Below are positions 1-8,760 of a stretch of 49,321 nucleotides of DNA, one piece after another. How positions within the stretch are numbered: the stretch's first letter is position 1; each line of letters opens with the position of its first letter. The stretch lies in the NCBI GenBank assembly GCA_944392715.1, contig CALXXQ010000038.1:1-49321 (forward strand). Reading direction: 5' to 3'. Made by a program: the position numbers and the translations under genes. This DNA comes from an uncultured Brachyspira sp. (GTDB lineage Bacteria > Spirochaetota > Brachyspiria > Brachyspirales > Brachyspiraceae). The notes under the pieces were generated by a model. The model did not search any database and was not told the DNA's origin. It worked only from the letters and a program-made list of their open reading frames with translations.

Positions 1-635
1 TAATGAACCCTAAAGTATTAATAGGTATATTTATTGGTGCTATGTTAGTATTCTTCTTCTGTGCTTTAACTATGAAAGCTGTTGGACGTGCTGCTGCAGG
101 TGTTGTAGAAGAAGTTAGAAGACAGTTTAGAGAGATTAAAGGTTTATTAGCTGGTGAAAAAGGTGTAAAAGCTGATTATGAAAAAGCAGTTCAAATCTGT
201 ACTAAATCAGCTCAGAAAGAAATGATCGTTCCTTCTGTATTAGCAATCATTGTACCTGTTGTAGTTGGCTTCTTATTCGGAGTACCTGCTGTTATAGGTA
301 TGTTAGTTGGAGGATTAACTGCTGGTTTTGCTATGGCTGTTATGATGTCTAATGCCGGCGGTGCTTGGGATAATGCTAAAAAATACATTGAAGCTGGTAA
401 TTTAGGCGGTAAGAAAATTACTGATGAAAATGGAAATAAAGTTACTAATCCTAATCATGCTGCTGCTGTTATAGGTGATACTGTTGGTGACCCATTCAAA
501 GATACTTCTGGACCTTCTATAAACATTCTTATCAAATTAATGAGCTTGATAAGTGTTGTATTTGCTGGTGCTATAGTTGCTTTCTCACCAAAGATTCAGG
601 CTATATTAGGTATCGCTGATCAAATTATTAAGTAA
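1..635 (+). CDS. hppA: Membrane-bound ion-translocating pyrophosphatase, C-terminal part (5' end outside window)
   Basis: Integral-membrane pyrophosphatase that hydrolyses cytosolic PPi and pumps H+ or Na+ across the inner membrane. Only the last ~210 residues are here; the frame is open to the window edge, so the ATG at 3 is an internal Met. Family hallmarks are visible: [12 protein letters not shown], which carries the Asp and Lys residues of the Mg-PPi site, and [17 protein letters not shown], followed by the last membrane helix. Several hydrophobic helices precede them. The residue that separates K+-dependent from K+-independent enzymes lies upstream of the window, so ion type cannot be called. 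A hairpin terminator follows the stop. Family assignment is secure. Confidence 0.96.
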   Translation, partial: MNPKVLIGIFIGAMLVFFFCALTMKAVGRAAAGVVEEVRRQFREIKGLLAGEKGVKADYEKAVQICTKSAQKEMIVPSVLAIIVPVVVGFLFGVPAVIGMLVGGLTAGFAMAVMMSNAGGAWDNAKKYIEAGNLGGKKITDENGNKVTNPNHAAAVIGDTVGDPFKDTSGPSINILIKLMSLISVVFAGAIVAFSPKIQAILGIADQIIK

Positions 636-659
636 TAAATTTTATTTAATATAAATATA

Positions 660-697
660 AGCTGTCTGACTTTAATTAGTTAGGCAGCTTTTTTTAT
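660..697 (+). terminator. Intrinsic terminator of hppA
   Basis: The arm AGCTGTCTGAC (660-670) pairs with GTTAGGCAGCT (679-689) using G-U pairs, with an 8-nt loop and a T-rich tail to 697. It lies 24 nt after the hppA stop. Confidence 0.85.
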
Positions 698-817
698 TTA
701 AATATGAACTATAATTCTTATTATTGTGCAATAATCATTAAATAATAATAATTTCATATTTATTTATTTATTTATAATACTAATCATACTTAATATTATT
801 AATTTTTGAGGTAATTT

Positions 818-1777
818 ATGAAGTTAATATGCGTTTTTATGATTATCTTAACATTATTCAATTTGTCAGCATGTACAAAACATAAATATTCTGTATATTA
901 TCCAAATACTCCAGAAAATCCAAATACCCCAGAAAATCCTTCTATTACTGAAAATATTAATTTTATGTATTTAGATAGTAGTTATAATTCATCAGAAAAT
1001 AAAACAGATATTATGGGTATATTTTTTAAAGATATTGAAGATATGGTAATTTTTTCAGAAAAAGAAAATAATAATGAGTATTTAGTTTCTATTATATCAA
1101 AAGATAATACTTCTGTTTTAATGAGATATAAAAATAAAAAAATATTTCCTGAAACAATTAGTTTTTATAAAAACGGTACTATAATAAAAGGATTGGTAAA
1201 AATGGATTTAGTTAAATATGATAATATCGATATTTCATTTTATATGAATGATACAATGGAGTTAATATCCGGTATAAAATTAAAAAATAATATAAATAAT
1301 TATAAAGAAAATTTTAATTTAGATAAAGATGAAAATTATAATCTCAATATAATGATGAATAGTTTATTTATATTAAATTCAATTAATGATTATATTATTA
1401 ATAATGGACAATTTCAAACAAGAGCTGGATTTGGACCAATATTTCAAGCATTAGGTGCAATAGTAACAGGTATAGCAAAAGGTATAATGGCCGCTGTTGG
1501 TTTATTGGTTATTCAAACTATAGTTGGTATTGGGGCAATAGTTGGATTGGCAGTTTTAATTGATTGGTCTGTAAAGAATTTTAAAGAATCTAAGAGTATG
1601 GATGAAAAATTTGTAATAAACTATAGAAGTAGTTCCGCTGTAGTTTTAAAAGAAGGACAGGATATTGTATTTGATGGTGATTCATTTTCTGTCAATAATG
1701 TACTTAACTTAGTAATGCCTATAAAATCAGATTTAGCACCTATAAGATGGTATATAAAACATAAGCCTGATAATTGA
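818..1777 (+). CDS. Hypothetical lipoprotein with Gly-rich hydrophobic C-terminal segment
   Basis: No family recognised. The N-terminus is a lipoprotein signal peptide with lipobox LSAC (Cys at residue 19), followed by a Pro/Asn-rich linker with two NTPENP repeats. The middle is polar and Lys/Asn-rich. Residues ~210-250 are a long Gly/Ala/Ile-rich hydrophobic stretch ending in LIDW, which looks like one or two membrane-inserting helices; that is unusual in the C-terminal half of a lipoprotein. A GAGG ribosome site (808-811) sits 6 nt before the ATG. The stop TGA overlaps a TTG that could start the next ORF, so the pair may be translationally coupled or may be one broken gene. Confidence 0.75.
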   Translation: MKLICVFMIILTLFNLSACTKHKYSVYYPNTPENPNTPENPSITENINFMYLDSSYNSSENKTDIMGIFFKDIEDMVIFSEKENNNEYLVSIISKDNTSVLMRYKNKKIFPETISFYKNGTIIKGLVKMDLVKYDNIDISFYMNDTMELISGIKLKNNINNYKENFNLDKDENYNLNIMMNSLFILNSINDYIINNGQFQTRAGFGPIFQALGAIVTGIAKGIMAAVGLLVIQTIVGIGAIVGLAVLIDWSVKNFKESKSMDEKFVINYRSSSAVVLKEGQDIVFDGDSFSVNNVLNLVMPIKSDLAPIRWYIKHKPDN

Positions 1778-2025
1778 GCTATACACAAATTGGTCAGTAC
1801 TTTTTATTTAAAAATTACAATAATAACCCTATAGCGATTAAACCTGATGGTTTAATAGTTAATCTTACAGTTTCAGGAGGAATGTCAGAGGCTACATTTT
1901 ATATACAATATGAAAAGATTAAGAATCTTCCAGATGGAGAATCTATAATTGTATGTTTTGAATTTTCAAAATATTCTACGGTTAATGGATATTATACTGA
2001 TAATTTATGCATTGAAATAAAATAG
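1774..2025 (+). CDS. Small hypothetical protein, TTG start overlapping the upstream lipoprotein
   Basis: An 83-codon ORF beginning at TTG 1774, with a 4-nt overlap (TTGA) with the previous stop. No Shine-Dalgarno sequence precedes it, and an in-frame TAA sits directly before the TTG. The protein has no signal peptide and is rich in beta-type alternating residues (LIVNLTV, ATFYIQYEKI). It may be made by termination-reinitiation from the lipoprotein gene. Alternatively it is the former C-terminal domain of that lipoprotein, separated by a single-base indel near 1771-1777. The sequence alone does not decide. Confidence 0.45.
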   Translation: MSYTQIGQYFLFKNYNNNPIAIKPDGLIVNLTVSGGMSEATFYIQYEKIKNLPDGESIIVCFEFSKYSTVNGYYTDNLCIEIK

Positions 2026-2064
2026 TATGTTATTTATAATAATAATAATGATGGAGTTATGCTT

Positions 2065-2826
2065 ATGAAAATAATTAAATATTTTTTATTTATAAACATT
2101 TTTATTATAACTATTACATATAGTGCATTTGCTAGTTTGGAGATAAATTTTAATGGACATTATGGAATTGCTTTTCCTTTTAATTCTATAAAAGTAAATG
2201 ATAATTATAAAAACACTATTTATGACAGCGTTGATGGTACTTTAGGTTTTGAAGGAGCTTTATTTTTCCAAGTTGGAAATTATTTTAAGTTATTTGAAGA
2301 TGATTATACGAGCATTATTAAAGGGGTGAGTTTATTTGGTGATATTGGTTTTAGTATTAATGCTTTGATGTCAGATTATAAAGAAAATGATAAAAAATAT
2401 AAAGAATTTATGGCATTTTATTCTATGATGGTTGGGGCTACGGTTAAATTAAATTTCAGTAAAATGTCTGTGGGATTAGGGGCTGGAATATTAGCTCCAT
2501 TATATGCTATGGAATCTTCAAGTAAATTTGGAGGAGTCATAGCTTCACCTAATTTGGATAATTGGAATGTTAATAATATGAGAGATTTATTTAAAGCTCC
2601 TATAATGCCTTATATAAAACTTACAGTTGAAGGATTTTTGTATTTAGTTCCTAATTTTGCTGTTACTATAGGCGGATATATGATGTATAATTTTGGTATG
2701 CAGTACAAAACTGATGTTGTTAATAATAATTTAGGTAATAATATATATAATAAATATAATTTCTATGATCTTTCTATAGGATTAGTTTTAGGTATATCTT
2801 TAGGAAGAAGCGATGGGTATAATTAA
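2065..2826 (+). CDS. Exported beta-barrel-like hypothetical protein
   Basis: About 253 residues with a signal peptide ending near AFA, then alternating polar/aromatic strands with Gly-rich turns (GLGAGILAPLYA, TIGGYMMYNFGM, LSIGLVLGISLG). This is typical of small spirochaete outer-membrane barrels. The reading frame also has an ATG at 2059, but the GGAG at 2053-2056 would be only 2 nt away from it. The ATG at 2065 has 8-nt spacing and begins MKIIKYF, a normal signal-peptide start, so it is preferred. The protein does not end in an aromatic residue. No specific family recognised. Confidence 0.7.
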   Translation: MKIIKYFLFINIFIITITYSAFASLEINFNGHYGIAFPFNSIKVNDNYKNTIYDSVDGTLGFEGALFFQVGNYFKLFEDDYTSIIKGVSLFGDIGFSINALMSDYKENDKKYKEFMAFYSMMVGATVKLNFSKMSVGLGAGILAPLYAMESSSKFGGVIASPNLDNWNVNNMRDLFKAPIMPYIKLTVEGFLYLVPNFAVTIGGYMMYNFGMQYKTDVVNNNLGNNIYNKYNFYDLSIGLVLGISLGRSDGYN

Positions 2827-2852
2827 TTATTAATAGAATTTTATTCTAATTC

Positions 2853-2936
2853 CCCGCCCTTTATTTTTTATTATCATCTTTGATATATTTGCTTATAATT
2901 TTTTTATTATCAAATTAGAAATTATAGCACCCGCCC
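2853..2936 (-). repeat. Paired GGGCGGG-box intergenic element, copy 1 (C strand on top)
   Basis: Two CCCGCCC boxes (2853-2859 and 2930-2936) lie 77 bp apart, start to start, in an otherwise almost GC-free spacer. Flanks are TAATTC before the first box, TTTATTTT after it, and CTAGTTTT after the second. Other copies of the same layout lie at 6211, 16477, 24401 and 24522. This copy has no clear CRTGCGG inverted repeat beside it. The rest of the 348-bp gap (2827-3174) is plain AT-rich DNA with no other feature I can support. Confidence 0.75.
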
Positions 2937-3174
2937 TAGTTTTATTTAAATTTGCTGCATCTTTAACTCAACATTAATAAGTTAAAAAAATTATATATTA
3001 TATTTCAATATAATTATTTTATACTTAAAAAAATTTCTAATATGCAGAAAAATAAATTAAAAGAGAACTATATATTGTTAAATAGAATTTTTTATATAAA
3101 TTTAGTCATTTTTAATCATTGAAAAATAAAACAAATGATTTAATATATTTACATTAAGTTATTGGTAGTTTGAT

Positions 3175-4427
3175 ATGAAACATCTATACAAATTGGATAA
3201 TGCCGCTAAACTTTTTGTGTCAATAAAAAATAAAAAAAATATTCCAATATTTAGGGTGTCTGTAGTTATAAAAGAAGAGGTTAATCCTGAAATATTGCAA
3301 AAAGCATTAGATATAACTATCAAAAGATTTCCTACACTTTCACTTATGATAAAAAAGGGACTTTTTTGGAATTATTTTGAAGAGAATCATAGAAAATTAA
3401 TTATTCAGGAAGATAAATATTATCCTTGCTATAATATAAATAATAAATTAAATAATGGATATTTAATAAGAGTTGGATATTATAAATATAGAATTTTTGT
3501 AGAGATAGATCATTCTCTTGCTGATGCTACGGCTTTGATAAGTTTTTTAAAGTCTTTATTATATCATTATTTTATTTTAGTTGGTAAGAAAATAGATGAT
3601 AAAAATGAAGATGTATTCAAAGATAATATACATACGGCCGCTGATTGCGATGATAGTTTTTTAGTACATACAAAAAGTAAAAGAAAATTATATAAAGAAA
3701 AAAAGATAAAGGATATATATTTAATTAAAGGTAAGCCTTTGAAATTATATGGAGATAATGTTGTACATGGGATATTAAGTCTTGATAATATAAAGAAAGA
3801 AAGTAAAAAATATAATATGACTATAACTTCATATATATTATCTGTACTTGCCTATTCTATTTATGAAACTGAATAGACGGTAAAAATATAGTTATATGTA
3901 TTCCTGTTAATTTGAGAGGTATGTTTCCTTCAATATCTTTAAAAAATTTTTTTGGTATAGTCAATATAGAAATTAATACAAAAAATAAATTGACATTTGA
4001 AGATATAATTAATATAGCAAATAAAGAGATGAAAGAAAAAATTAATAAAGATAGATTAGAGAATTTTATATATAATAATACTAAATTAGAAAATAATGTA
4101 CTTGCCAAATTTATACCTTTATTTGTTAAAAATTTTGTAGTTAATTTGGCCTTTAAGCTTTTTGAAGATAAGCAGAAAACTATGACCATATCTAATTTTG
4201 GAAATATAATACTTCCTGATGATATGAAAGATTATATAAGTCATTTTGAAGCTGTAGTATATCCTACAATAAATAGCCCTTTAAATTGCGGTGTATGCAG
4301 CTTTAATGATAAACTATCTATTACATTTAATAGAACGGTTATTGAAACTGATATAATTAAATATTTTTTTAAGTTTATATCAAATATTTCAGATATAGAA
4401 ATTTATTCTAATGATTTTGGAGTATAA
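3175..4427 (+). pseudogene. HxxxD-type acyltransferase (alcohol acetyltransferase/condensation-like), split by a frameshift
   Basis: Two adjoining reading frames together encode one ~415-residue acyltransferase of the condensation-domain/alcohol acetyltransferase superfamily. Frame 1 (3175-3876) holds the N-terminal lobe with the catalytic HSLAD (HxxxD) motif in VEIDHSLADATALISF. Frame 3 takes over from about 3873, reading DGKNIVICIPVNLRG without a start codon, and runs to 4427 with NLRGMFPS and TISNFGNI, the usual C-terminal-lobe motifs. Frame 1 ends at TAG 3874-3876, and the gap is restored by one extra base or two fewer near 3871-3878. No slippery heptamer is evident, so a mutation or sequencing error is likelier than programmed frameshifting. 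The downstream neighbours look intact. Confidence 0.75.
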
Positions 4428-4432
4428 CTAAA

Positions 4433-5101
4433 ATGTCTTATTGTAATAATTGTAAATTGGAAATAAAGACTAATAAAGATATATGTCCTTTATGTTTAAA
4501 AGAATTAAATAATAATGATAATAAACTCATATATGAAGAATATCATTCTTATGAATGGTTTTATAAATTGCAGAAAAAAATTAATGTTCAAAAAATAGTT
4601 TTGCTTTCATCATTAACTGCTATAATAGCTTTGATAATAATAAATATTTCAACTAATTCCAAATATAATTGGGCTGTAATATCTATTATATCAATATTGT
4701 CTGCATATTTTACGTATGTGTGTTTTACAGCAAGCACTTTATATTTAAGGCAAAAATTATTAATAGAATTTTTTATATTAATTCCTCTGATTATAATAAT
4801 AGATATCTTTACAGGATTTTATAAATGGTCATTTAATTATGCTATCCCATTTTTGTCTATAGGTTTGAATATAGCTATGTTTTTAATTGATGTTATAGAT
4901 AGAAAATATTTTAATGAATATGTATCCTATGTTATTTCTATTTCTTTTATATCTATTCTTATGATAATTTTACCTTTATTTCATTTTGTATTTTGGAGCA
5001 GTTTATCGGCTTTAGGAGTTGGTATTATTATTATTTTGGCTATGCTTATATTATTTAATATAGATTTTATTTCATCTATAGTAAAGATTTTTCATTTATA
5101 G
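4433..5101 (+). CDS. Zinc-ribbon membrane protein (DUF6320-like)
   Basis: A 222-residue protein. It begins with a treble-clef-like zinc ribbon, CNNC near residue 4 and CPLC near residue 18, followed by about six hydrophobic helices from residue ~55 onward. Proteins of this build accompany an HxxxD acyltransferase and an alpha/beta hydrolase in Firmicutes, where I recall them as DUF6320; the name is from memory and not checked. A GGAG (4419-4422) inside the end of the preceding gene gives a 10-nt spacing to the ATG. It lies 5 nt after the acyltransferase frame, so the three genes form one transcription unit. Confidence 0.75.
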   Translation: MSYCNNCKLEIKTNKDICPLCLKELNNNDNKLIYEEYHSYEWFYKLQKKINVQKIVLLSSLTAIIALIIINISTNSKYNWAVISIISILSAYFTYVCFTASTLYLRQKLLIEFFILIPLIIIIDIFTGFYKWSFNYAIPFLSIGLNIAMFLIDVIDRKYFNEYVSYVISISFISILMIILPLFHFVFWSSLSALGVGIIIILAMLILFNIDFISSIVKIFHL

Positions 5102-5136
5102 ATTTTAATTAATATTAATAAATAAGGAGTATTTTT

Positions 5137-6093
5137 ATGGGAGATAATAATAAAAAGATTGAAAAAGAGCAGAAAAAAATTGAAGAGAAAAAAGCTAAAT
5201 TAGATGAAAAAGATAAAAAGCTTAAAGAAAAAATTAGAAGAAAAAATATGATAGGTGAGTATCTTACATATCCTAGTATGGCTATAAATTTTCTTAAAGC
5301 TGATAAAAAAATAAAGCCTGAAAAATATCAATATGATAAAAATAAAGCACAGTATATATTATATTTTCCTCCTCAAACTAAAGATAGTAATGAAATAAAG
5401 AAACAGATTATTGTATATATCTATGGAGGAGGATGGAAAGAAGGTACAGCTAATTTATATAGATTTGTTGGAAGACGTTTTGCAAAAGAAAAATTCCATA
5501 CCATTTTATTGGGATATAGGCTTACTCCAAAATATAAATATCCTTGCCAAATTGAAGATGTGTTTGCTGGATTTAATAAGGCTTTGGAAATTCTAAAAGA
5601 AAAAAATATTTCTTATTCTGATATAATTGTTATAGGTTCTTCAGCAGGTGCTCATTTAGGGGCATTACTTGTTTATAATAAAGAAATGCATAAAAAATAT
5701 AATGTTGATAATAATCTTTTTAGAGGTTATATATCGCTTGGAGGACCTACAGATTTAAATGTATGTACTAATGAAAGAATAATGCCTATGCTTGATCAAT
5801 TATTTGAAGAAGGCTATAACAGAGAATTAGGAAATCCTTATTATCATGTAGATGGAACTGAGAAGACAAAAGTATTATGCATACATTCTGAGATAGATCC
5901 TGTTTGCGAAGTACAAAATGCAATCAATTTTTCTAATAAAATTAATAGTTTTAATTCTGGTTTGGCTGATTGTATTATATTTGAAAATAAAAATATTTAT
6001 CATAATGATTTAGTTAATGGTATATTTTTTGAAGCAATGGATAGCGAACATATATTAGAAAAAGTGTTTGAATGGATAGTAAAAATAAATTGA
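5137..6093 (+). CDS. Alpha/beta hydrolase (esterase/lipase, HSL-like)
   Basis: A 318-residue hydrolase. Residues 1-36 are a strongly charged Lys/Glu coiled-coil-like extension. The core has the oxyanion motif YGGGW (96-100; most relatives have HGGG), the nucleophile elbow GSSAG with Ser169, the acid near Asp254 (SEIDP) and His289 (YHND), so the catalytic triad is complete. The substrate is probably a small ester. Being third in a set with an HxxxD acyltransferase and a zinc-ribbon membrane protein, it may act on the same acyl ester or lipid. There is no signal peptide, so it is cytoplasmic. An AAGGAG (5124-5129) lies 7 nt before the ATG. Confidence 0.9.
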   Translation: MGDNNKKIEKEQKKIEEKKAKLDEKDKKLKEKIRRKNMIGEYLTYPSMAINFLKADKKIKPEKYQYDKNKAQYILYFPPQTKDSNEIKKQIIVYIYGGGWKEGTANLYRFVGRRFAKEKFHTILLGYRLTPKYKYPCQIEDVFAGFNKALEILKEKNISYSDIIVIGSSAGAHLGALLVYNKEMHKKYNVDNNLFRGYISLGGPTDLNVCTNERIMPMLDQLFEEGYNRELGNPYYHVDGTEKTKVLCIHSEIDPVCEVQNAINFSNKINSFNSGLADCIIFENKNIYHNDLVNGIFFEAMDSEHILEKVFEWIVKIN

Positions 6094-6107
6094 TTAGCAA
6101 TTTTAAG

Positions 6108-6292
6108 CCGCATGTTAATTGCATTATTATTTTAAAAAATATATTATTTCTCAATATAATAAATCATATTAAACATGCGGTTATATAAGCTTATAATATA
6201 ATAAAAATTTGGGCGGGTATGCTTTTTCTTATTTAGTTAAAATAAAATAATACATAATATTTGAGTTTTCGCATTAAAGAATGATGGGGGGG
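6108..6292 (+). repeat. Composite intergenic element: CRTGCGG inverted repeat + paired GGG-N-GGG boxes (copy 4)
   Basis: Left part: the perfect inverted repeat CCGCATGTT (6108-6116) / AACATGCGG (6172-6180). After a 30-nt gap come GGGCGGG (6211-6217) and a second box GGGGGGG (6286-6292), 75 bp apart start to start. The same order and gap recur at 24291-24485 and, inverted, at 24522-24682. It fills most of the 313-bp gap between the hydrolase and the exported protein. No ORF is visible. Confidence 0.75.
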
Positions 6293-6406
6293 CTTCTAAT
6301 ATTACTTTTCATAGAAATATTTTTTATAATTAAAATAAAAATAAGAGTATTGACAAATTAATTGATGACGATAATAAATATATAAAATTATAATGGAATA
6401 TATTTT

Positions 6407-6994
6407 ATGAAAAAGATTTTTATTTATTTATTATTATTTTCATTTATTTTTGTATCAAATGATATCAAAGTTTATGCTCAGAATAATACTTCTTCTATGG
6501 TAAAATCTATGCAAATAGAAGAAGTTGCTGATATATCCATATCGGATGAAAATTCTACTATGACATTTGCAGAATTGGCAGAAAGTTATGCTTCTATTAT
6601 TATGAATAAAAATGCTACAGCAGAACAATTAGAAGCATTAGGAAATATAATAAAAATGTGGATGGACACTTTATCAGCAAATTATACAAAAGACGAGATG
6701 TTTAATGAATACAGCAGAATTACATCCACTTTATCCTGTATGTCTATACATTTAATATTGAGAATTGCGATCAAAGATAATAATATTCCTACAGAGTCAG
6801 CACAAAGCAGTATATACGATGCTATTAATAATAAATTTATACCATCATTTGCAGAGTTTAAAAATGACGGCTGGAAGACAGAGTTTAATTTTTATGTTAT
6901 TAATATGTCAGCAGCAGTATGCAAATGGTATGAAGATAAATCTAAAAAATTAGACTATCCAGATTTCAAAGTATGGAGAGACGGCAGCTTCTAA
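6407..6994 (+). CDS. Hypothetical exported protein
   Basis: A 195-residue protein of unrecognised family. A clear signal peptide (MKKIFIYLLLFSFIFV, cleavage near VYAQ, residue ~25) precedes a mostly helical mature domain with Trp/Asn-rich segments. There is no lipobox, so it is probably periplasmic. A TTGACA at 6350-6355 with TAATAA at 6372-6377 (16-nt spacer) is a plausible promoter. A tiny gene with a strong ribosome site begins 33 nt after the stop, and a terminator at 7190 closes the unit. Confidence 0.75.
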   Translation: MKKIFIYLLLFSFIFVSNDIKVYAQNNTSSMVKSMQIEEVADISISDENSTMTFAELAESYASIIMNKNATAEQLEALGNIIKMWMDTLSANYTKDEMFNEYSRITSTLSCMSIHLILRIAIKDNNIPTESAQSSIYDAINNKFIPSFAEFKNDGWKTEFNFYVINMSAAVCKWYEDKSKKLDYPDFKVWRDGSF

Positions 6995-7027
6995 AAACAT
7001 TATTCATCATTCAAGGAGGATCAAATA

Positions 7028-7129
7028 ATGTCACAAACACAAGACAAAGTAAAAAAGGATCTTAAAAGTCTAATATCTAAATATAAGGAGCAGGCTACTG
7101 TAGTAATAAAAAAAAGCAAGAGAGTTTAA
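7028..7129 (+). CDS. Small basic protein, 33 residues
   Basis: ATG at 7028 follows a near-perfect AAGGAGGATC ribosome site ending 6-9 nt upstream. The ORF encodes 33 residues, starts MSQTQDKVKKDLKSLISKY and ends KKSKRV, giving a Lys-rich amphipathic helix. The stop is at 7127-7129, and the unit ends at the hairpin at 7190-7217. The strong ribosome site, full fit between gene and terminator, and sensible composition argue that it is translated. Function unknown. Confidence 0.6.
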   Translation: MSQTQDKVKKDLKSLISKYKEQATVVIKKSKRV

Positions 7130-7189
7130 TTTTTATTAGTTTATATTTAGAAAATTATTTTATTTATTTTTTAATAAATAAAGCTTTAT

Positions 7190-7222
7190 AACCCCTCTTA
7201 AAATTATTAGAGGGGTTTTTTA
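7190..7222 (+). terminator. Intrinsic terminator
   Basis: AACCCCTCT (7190-7198) pairs perfectly with AGAGGGGTT (7209-7217), with a 10-nt loop and a T tract. It separates the small-protein unit from cysS. Confidence 0.92.
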
Positions 7223-7257
7223 TTAAAAATCATCTTGTAAAAAATGAATAATAGTTC

Positions 7258-7285
7258 TTGACAAATAAAGTCTTTTAAGTAAAAT
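7258..7285 (+). promoter_or_regulatory. cysS promoter
   Basis: TTGACA (7258-7263), 16-nt spacer, TAAAAT (7280-7285). It lies just after the terminator and about 30 nt before the cysS ATG. No T-box leader is present. Confidence 0.65.
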
Positions 7286-7316
7286 GTAATTATATTTTAA
7301 GGAATAGTTTTTTGAT

Positions 7317-8738
7317 ATGAAAGATATAGTATTTTACAATTCGCTTACTAGAGAGAAAGAAGTATTCAAACCAATTAATGCTAATGAGATTGGTATGTAT
7401 TCATGCGGACCTACGGTATATAATTATGCACATATAGGAAATTTCAGAGCTTATGTATTTAGCGATTTACTTAGAAGAGTATTAGAAGATTATGGATATA
7501 ATGTAAAACTTATTATGAATCTTACGGATGTTGATGATAAAACTATCAAAAACTCCAAAGAAAATCATATATCTTTAAGTGATTATACTAAAAAATATAA
7601 GGAAGCATTTTTTGAAGATATAAAAACATTAGGAATAAAAAATGCTGCTGTAAATCCTGCTGCTACAGATCATATAAAAGAGATGATAGATATTATAGAG
7701 CTTTTAAAGAAGAATGGGCATACTTATGAATCAGAAGGTTCAGTTTATTTTAAGATAAGCACATTTCCTCAGTATGGAGAACTTGCTAATTTGGATAAAC
7801 AGGAATTGCTAGACGGAGCTTCAGGACGTGTTCTTAATGATGAATATGATAAAGAGAATGCAAGCGACTTTGTTCTTTGGAAAGCTTATACAGAAGAAGA
7901 TGGAGATGTTTATTGGGATTCTCCTTTTGGAAAGGGCAGACCAGGATGGCATATAGAATGTTCAGCTATGAGCTGTAAGTATTTAGGAAAGCATTTTGAT
8001 ATACATACTGGAGGCGTTGATAATAAGTTTCCTCATCATGAAAATGAGATTGCACAAAATGAAGCTGCTTTTAATGAAAAGTTTGTTAATTATTGGCTTC
8101 ACTGCGAGCATTTAATAGTAGATGGTGAGAAAATGTCAAAGTCTAAGGGAAATTTTTATACTTTGAGAGATTTACTCAACAAAGGGCTTTCTCCTGAGGC
8201 TATAAGATATTCTCTTATTAATTCTCATTATAGAAAGCAATTGAATTTTACTATTGAAGGAATTAAACAGTCTCAAAGTGCTATTGACAGGGTTAATGAT
8301 TTAATATTTAGATTAAAAGATATAAATAGAACTGATTCTAATGAAATTAATGAAAATTTATTAAAAGAGTTAGAAAGCTCTAATGAAAAGTTTTCTGATT
8401 CTATTTATAATGATTTGAATATTTCAGAAGCATTAGGAATATTATTTACATTGGTAAAATCAGTAAATACATCTTTTGATTCTATCAATATAAATACTAG
8501 AGATGCTGTATTAAAATTTATTAATAGAGTTAATAATATTATAAATTGCTTTAATACAGATGATAAAAAAGAAGAAAATAATGGAGATGATGAAAAGATA
8601 ATTAAGTTAATAGAAGAGCGTACATCTGCAAAGAAAGAAAAAAATTATCAAAGAGCAGATGAGATACGAAATGAATTATTATCTATGGGAATAGAAATAA
8701 TGGACACTCCTCAAGGTGTTAAATGGAAAAGAAAATAG
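7317..8738 (+). CDS. cysS: Cysteine--tRNA ligase
   Basis: Class I aminoacyl-tRNA synthetase that charges tRNA-Cys with cysteine in the cytoplasm. The family length is normal (473 residues). The Zn-ligand Cys30 is in SCGPTVYN, the ATP-binding HIGN signature is at 39-42, a second Zn Cys is in GWHIECSAMS (Cys215), and KMSKS is at 272-276. The C-terminal helical region ends in a basic MDTPQGVKWKRK tail typical of the family. AAGGAA (7299-7304) is the ribosome site. Consensus promoter elements precede it with no T-box, so it is probably expressed constitutively. The YprB-like gene begins 22 nt downstream and is likely co-transcribed. Confidence 0.98.
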   Translation: MKDIVFYNSLTREKEVFKPINANEIGMYSCGPTVYNYAHIGNFRAYVFSDLLRRVLEDYGYNVKLIMNLTDVDDKTIKNSKENHISLSDYTKKYKEAFFEDIKTLGIKNAAVNPAATDHIKEMIDIIELLKKNGHTYESEGSVYFKISTFPQYGELANLDKQELLDGASGRVLNDEYDKENASDFVLWKAYTEEDGDVYWDSPFGKGRPGWHIECSAMSCKYLGKHFDIHTGGVDNKFPHHENEIAQNEAAFNEKFVNYWLHCEHLIVDGEKMSKSKGNFYTLRDLLNKGLSPEAIRYSLINSHYRKQLNFTIEGIKQSQSAIDRVNDLIFRLKDINRTDSNEINENLLKELESSNEKFSDSIYNDLNISEALGILFTLVKSVNTSFDSININTRDAVLKFINRVNNIINCFNTDDKKEENNGDDEKIIKLIEERTSAKKEKNYQRADEIRNELLSMGIEIMDTPQGVKWKRK

Positions 8739-8760
8739 AGATAAAGAATAAAGGAATTAT

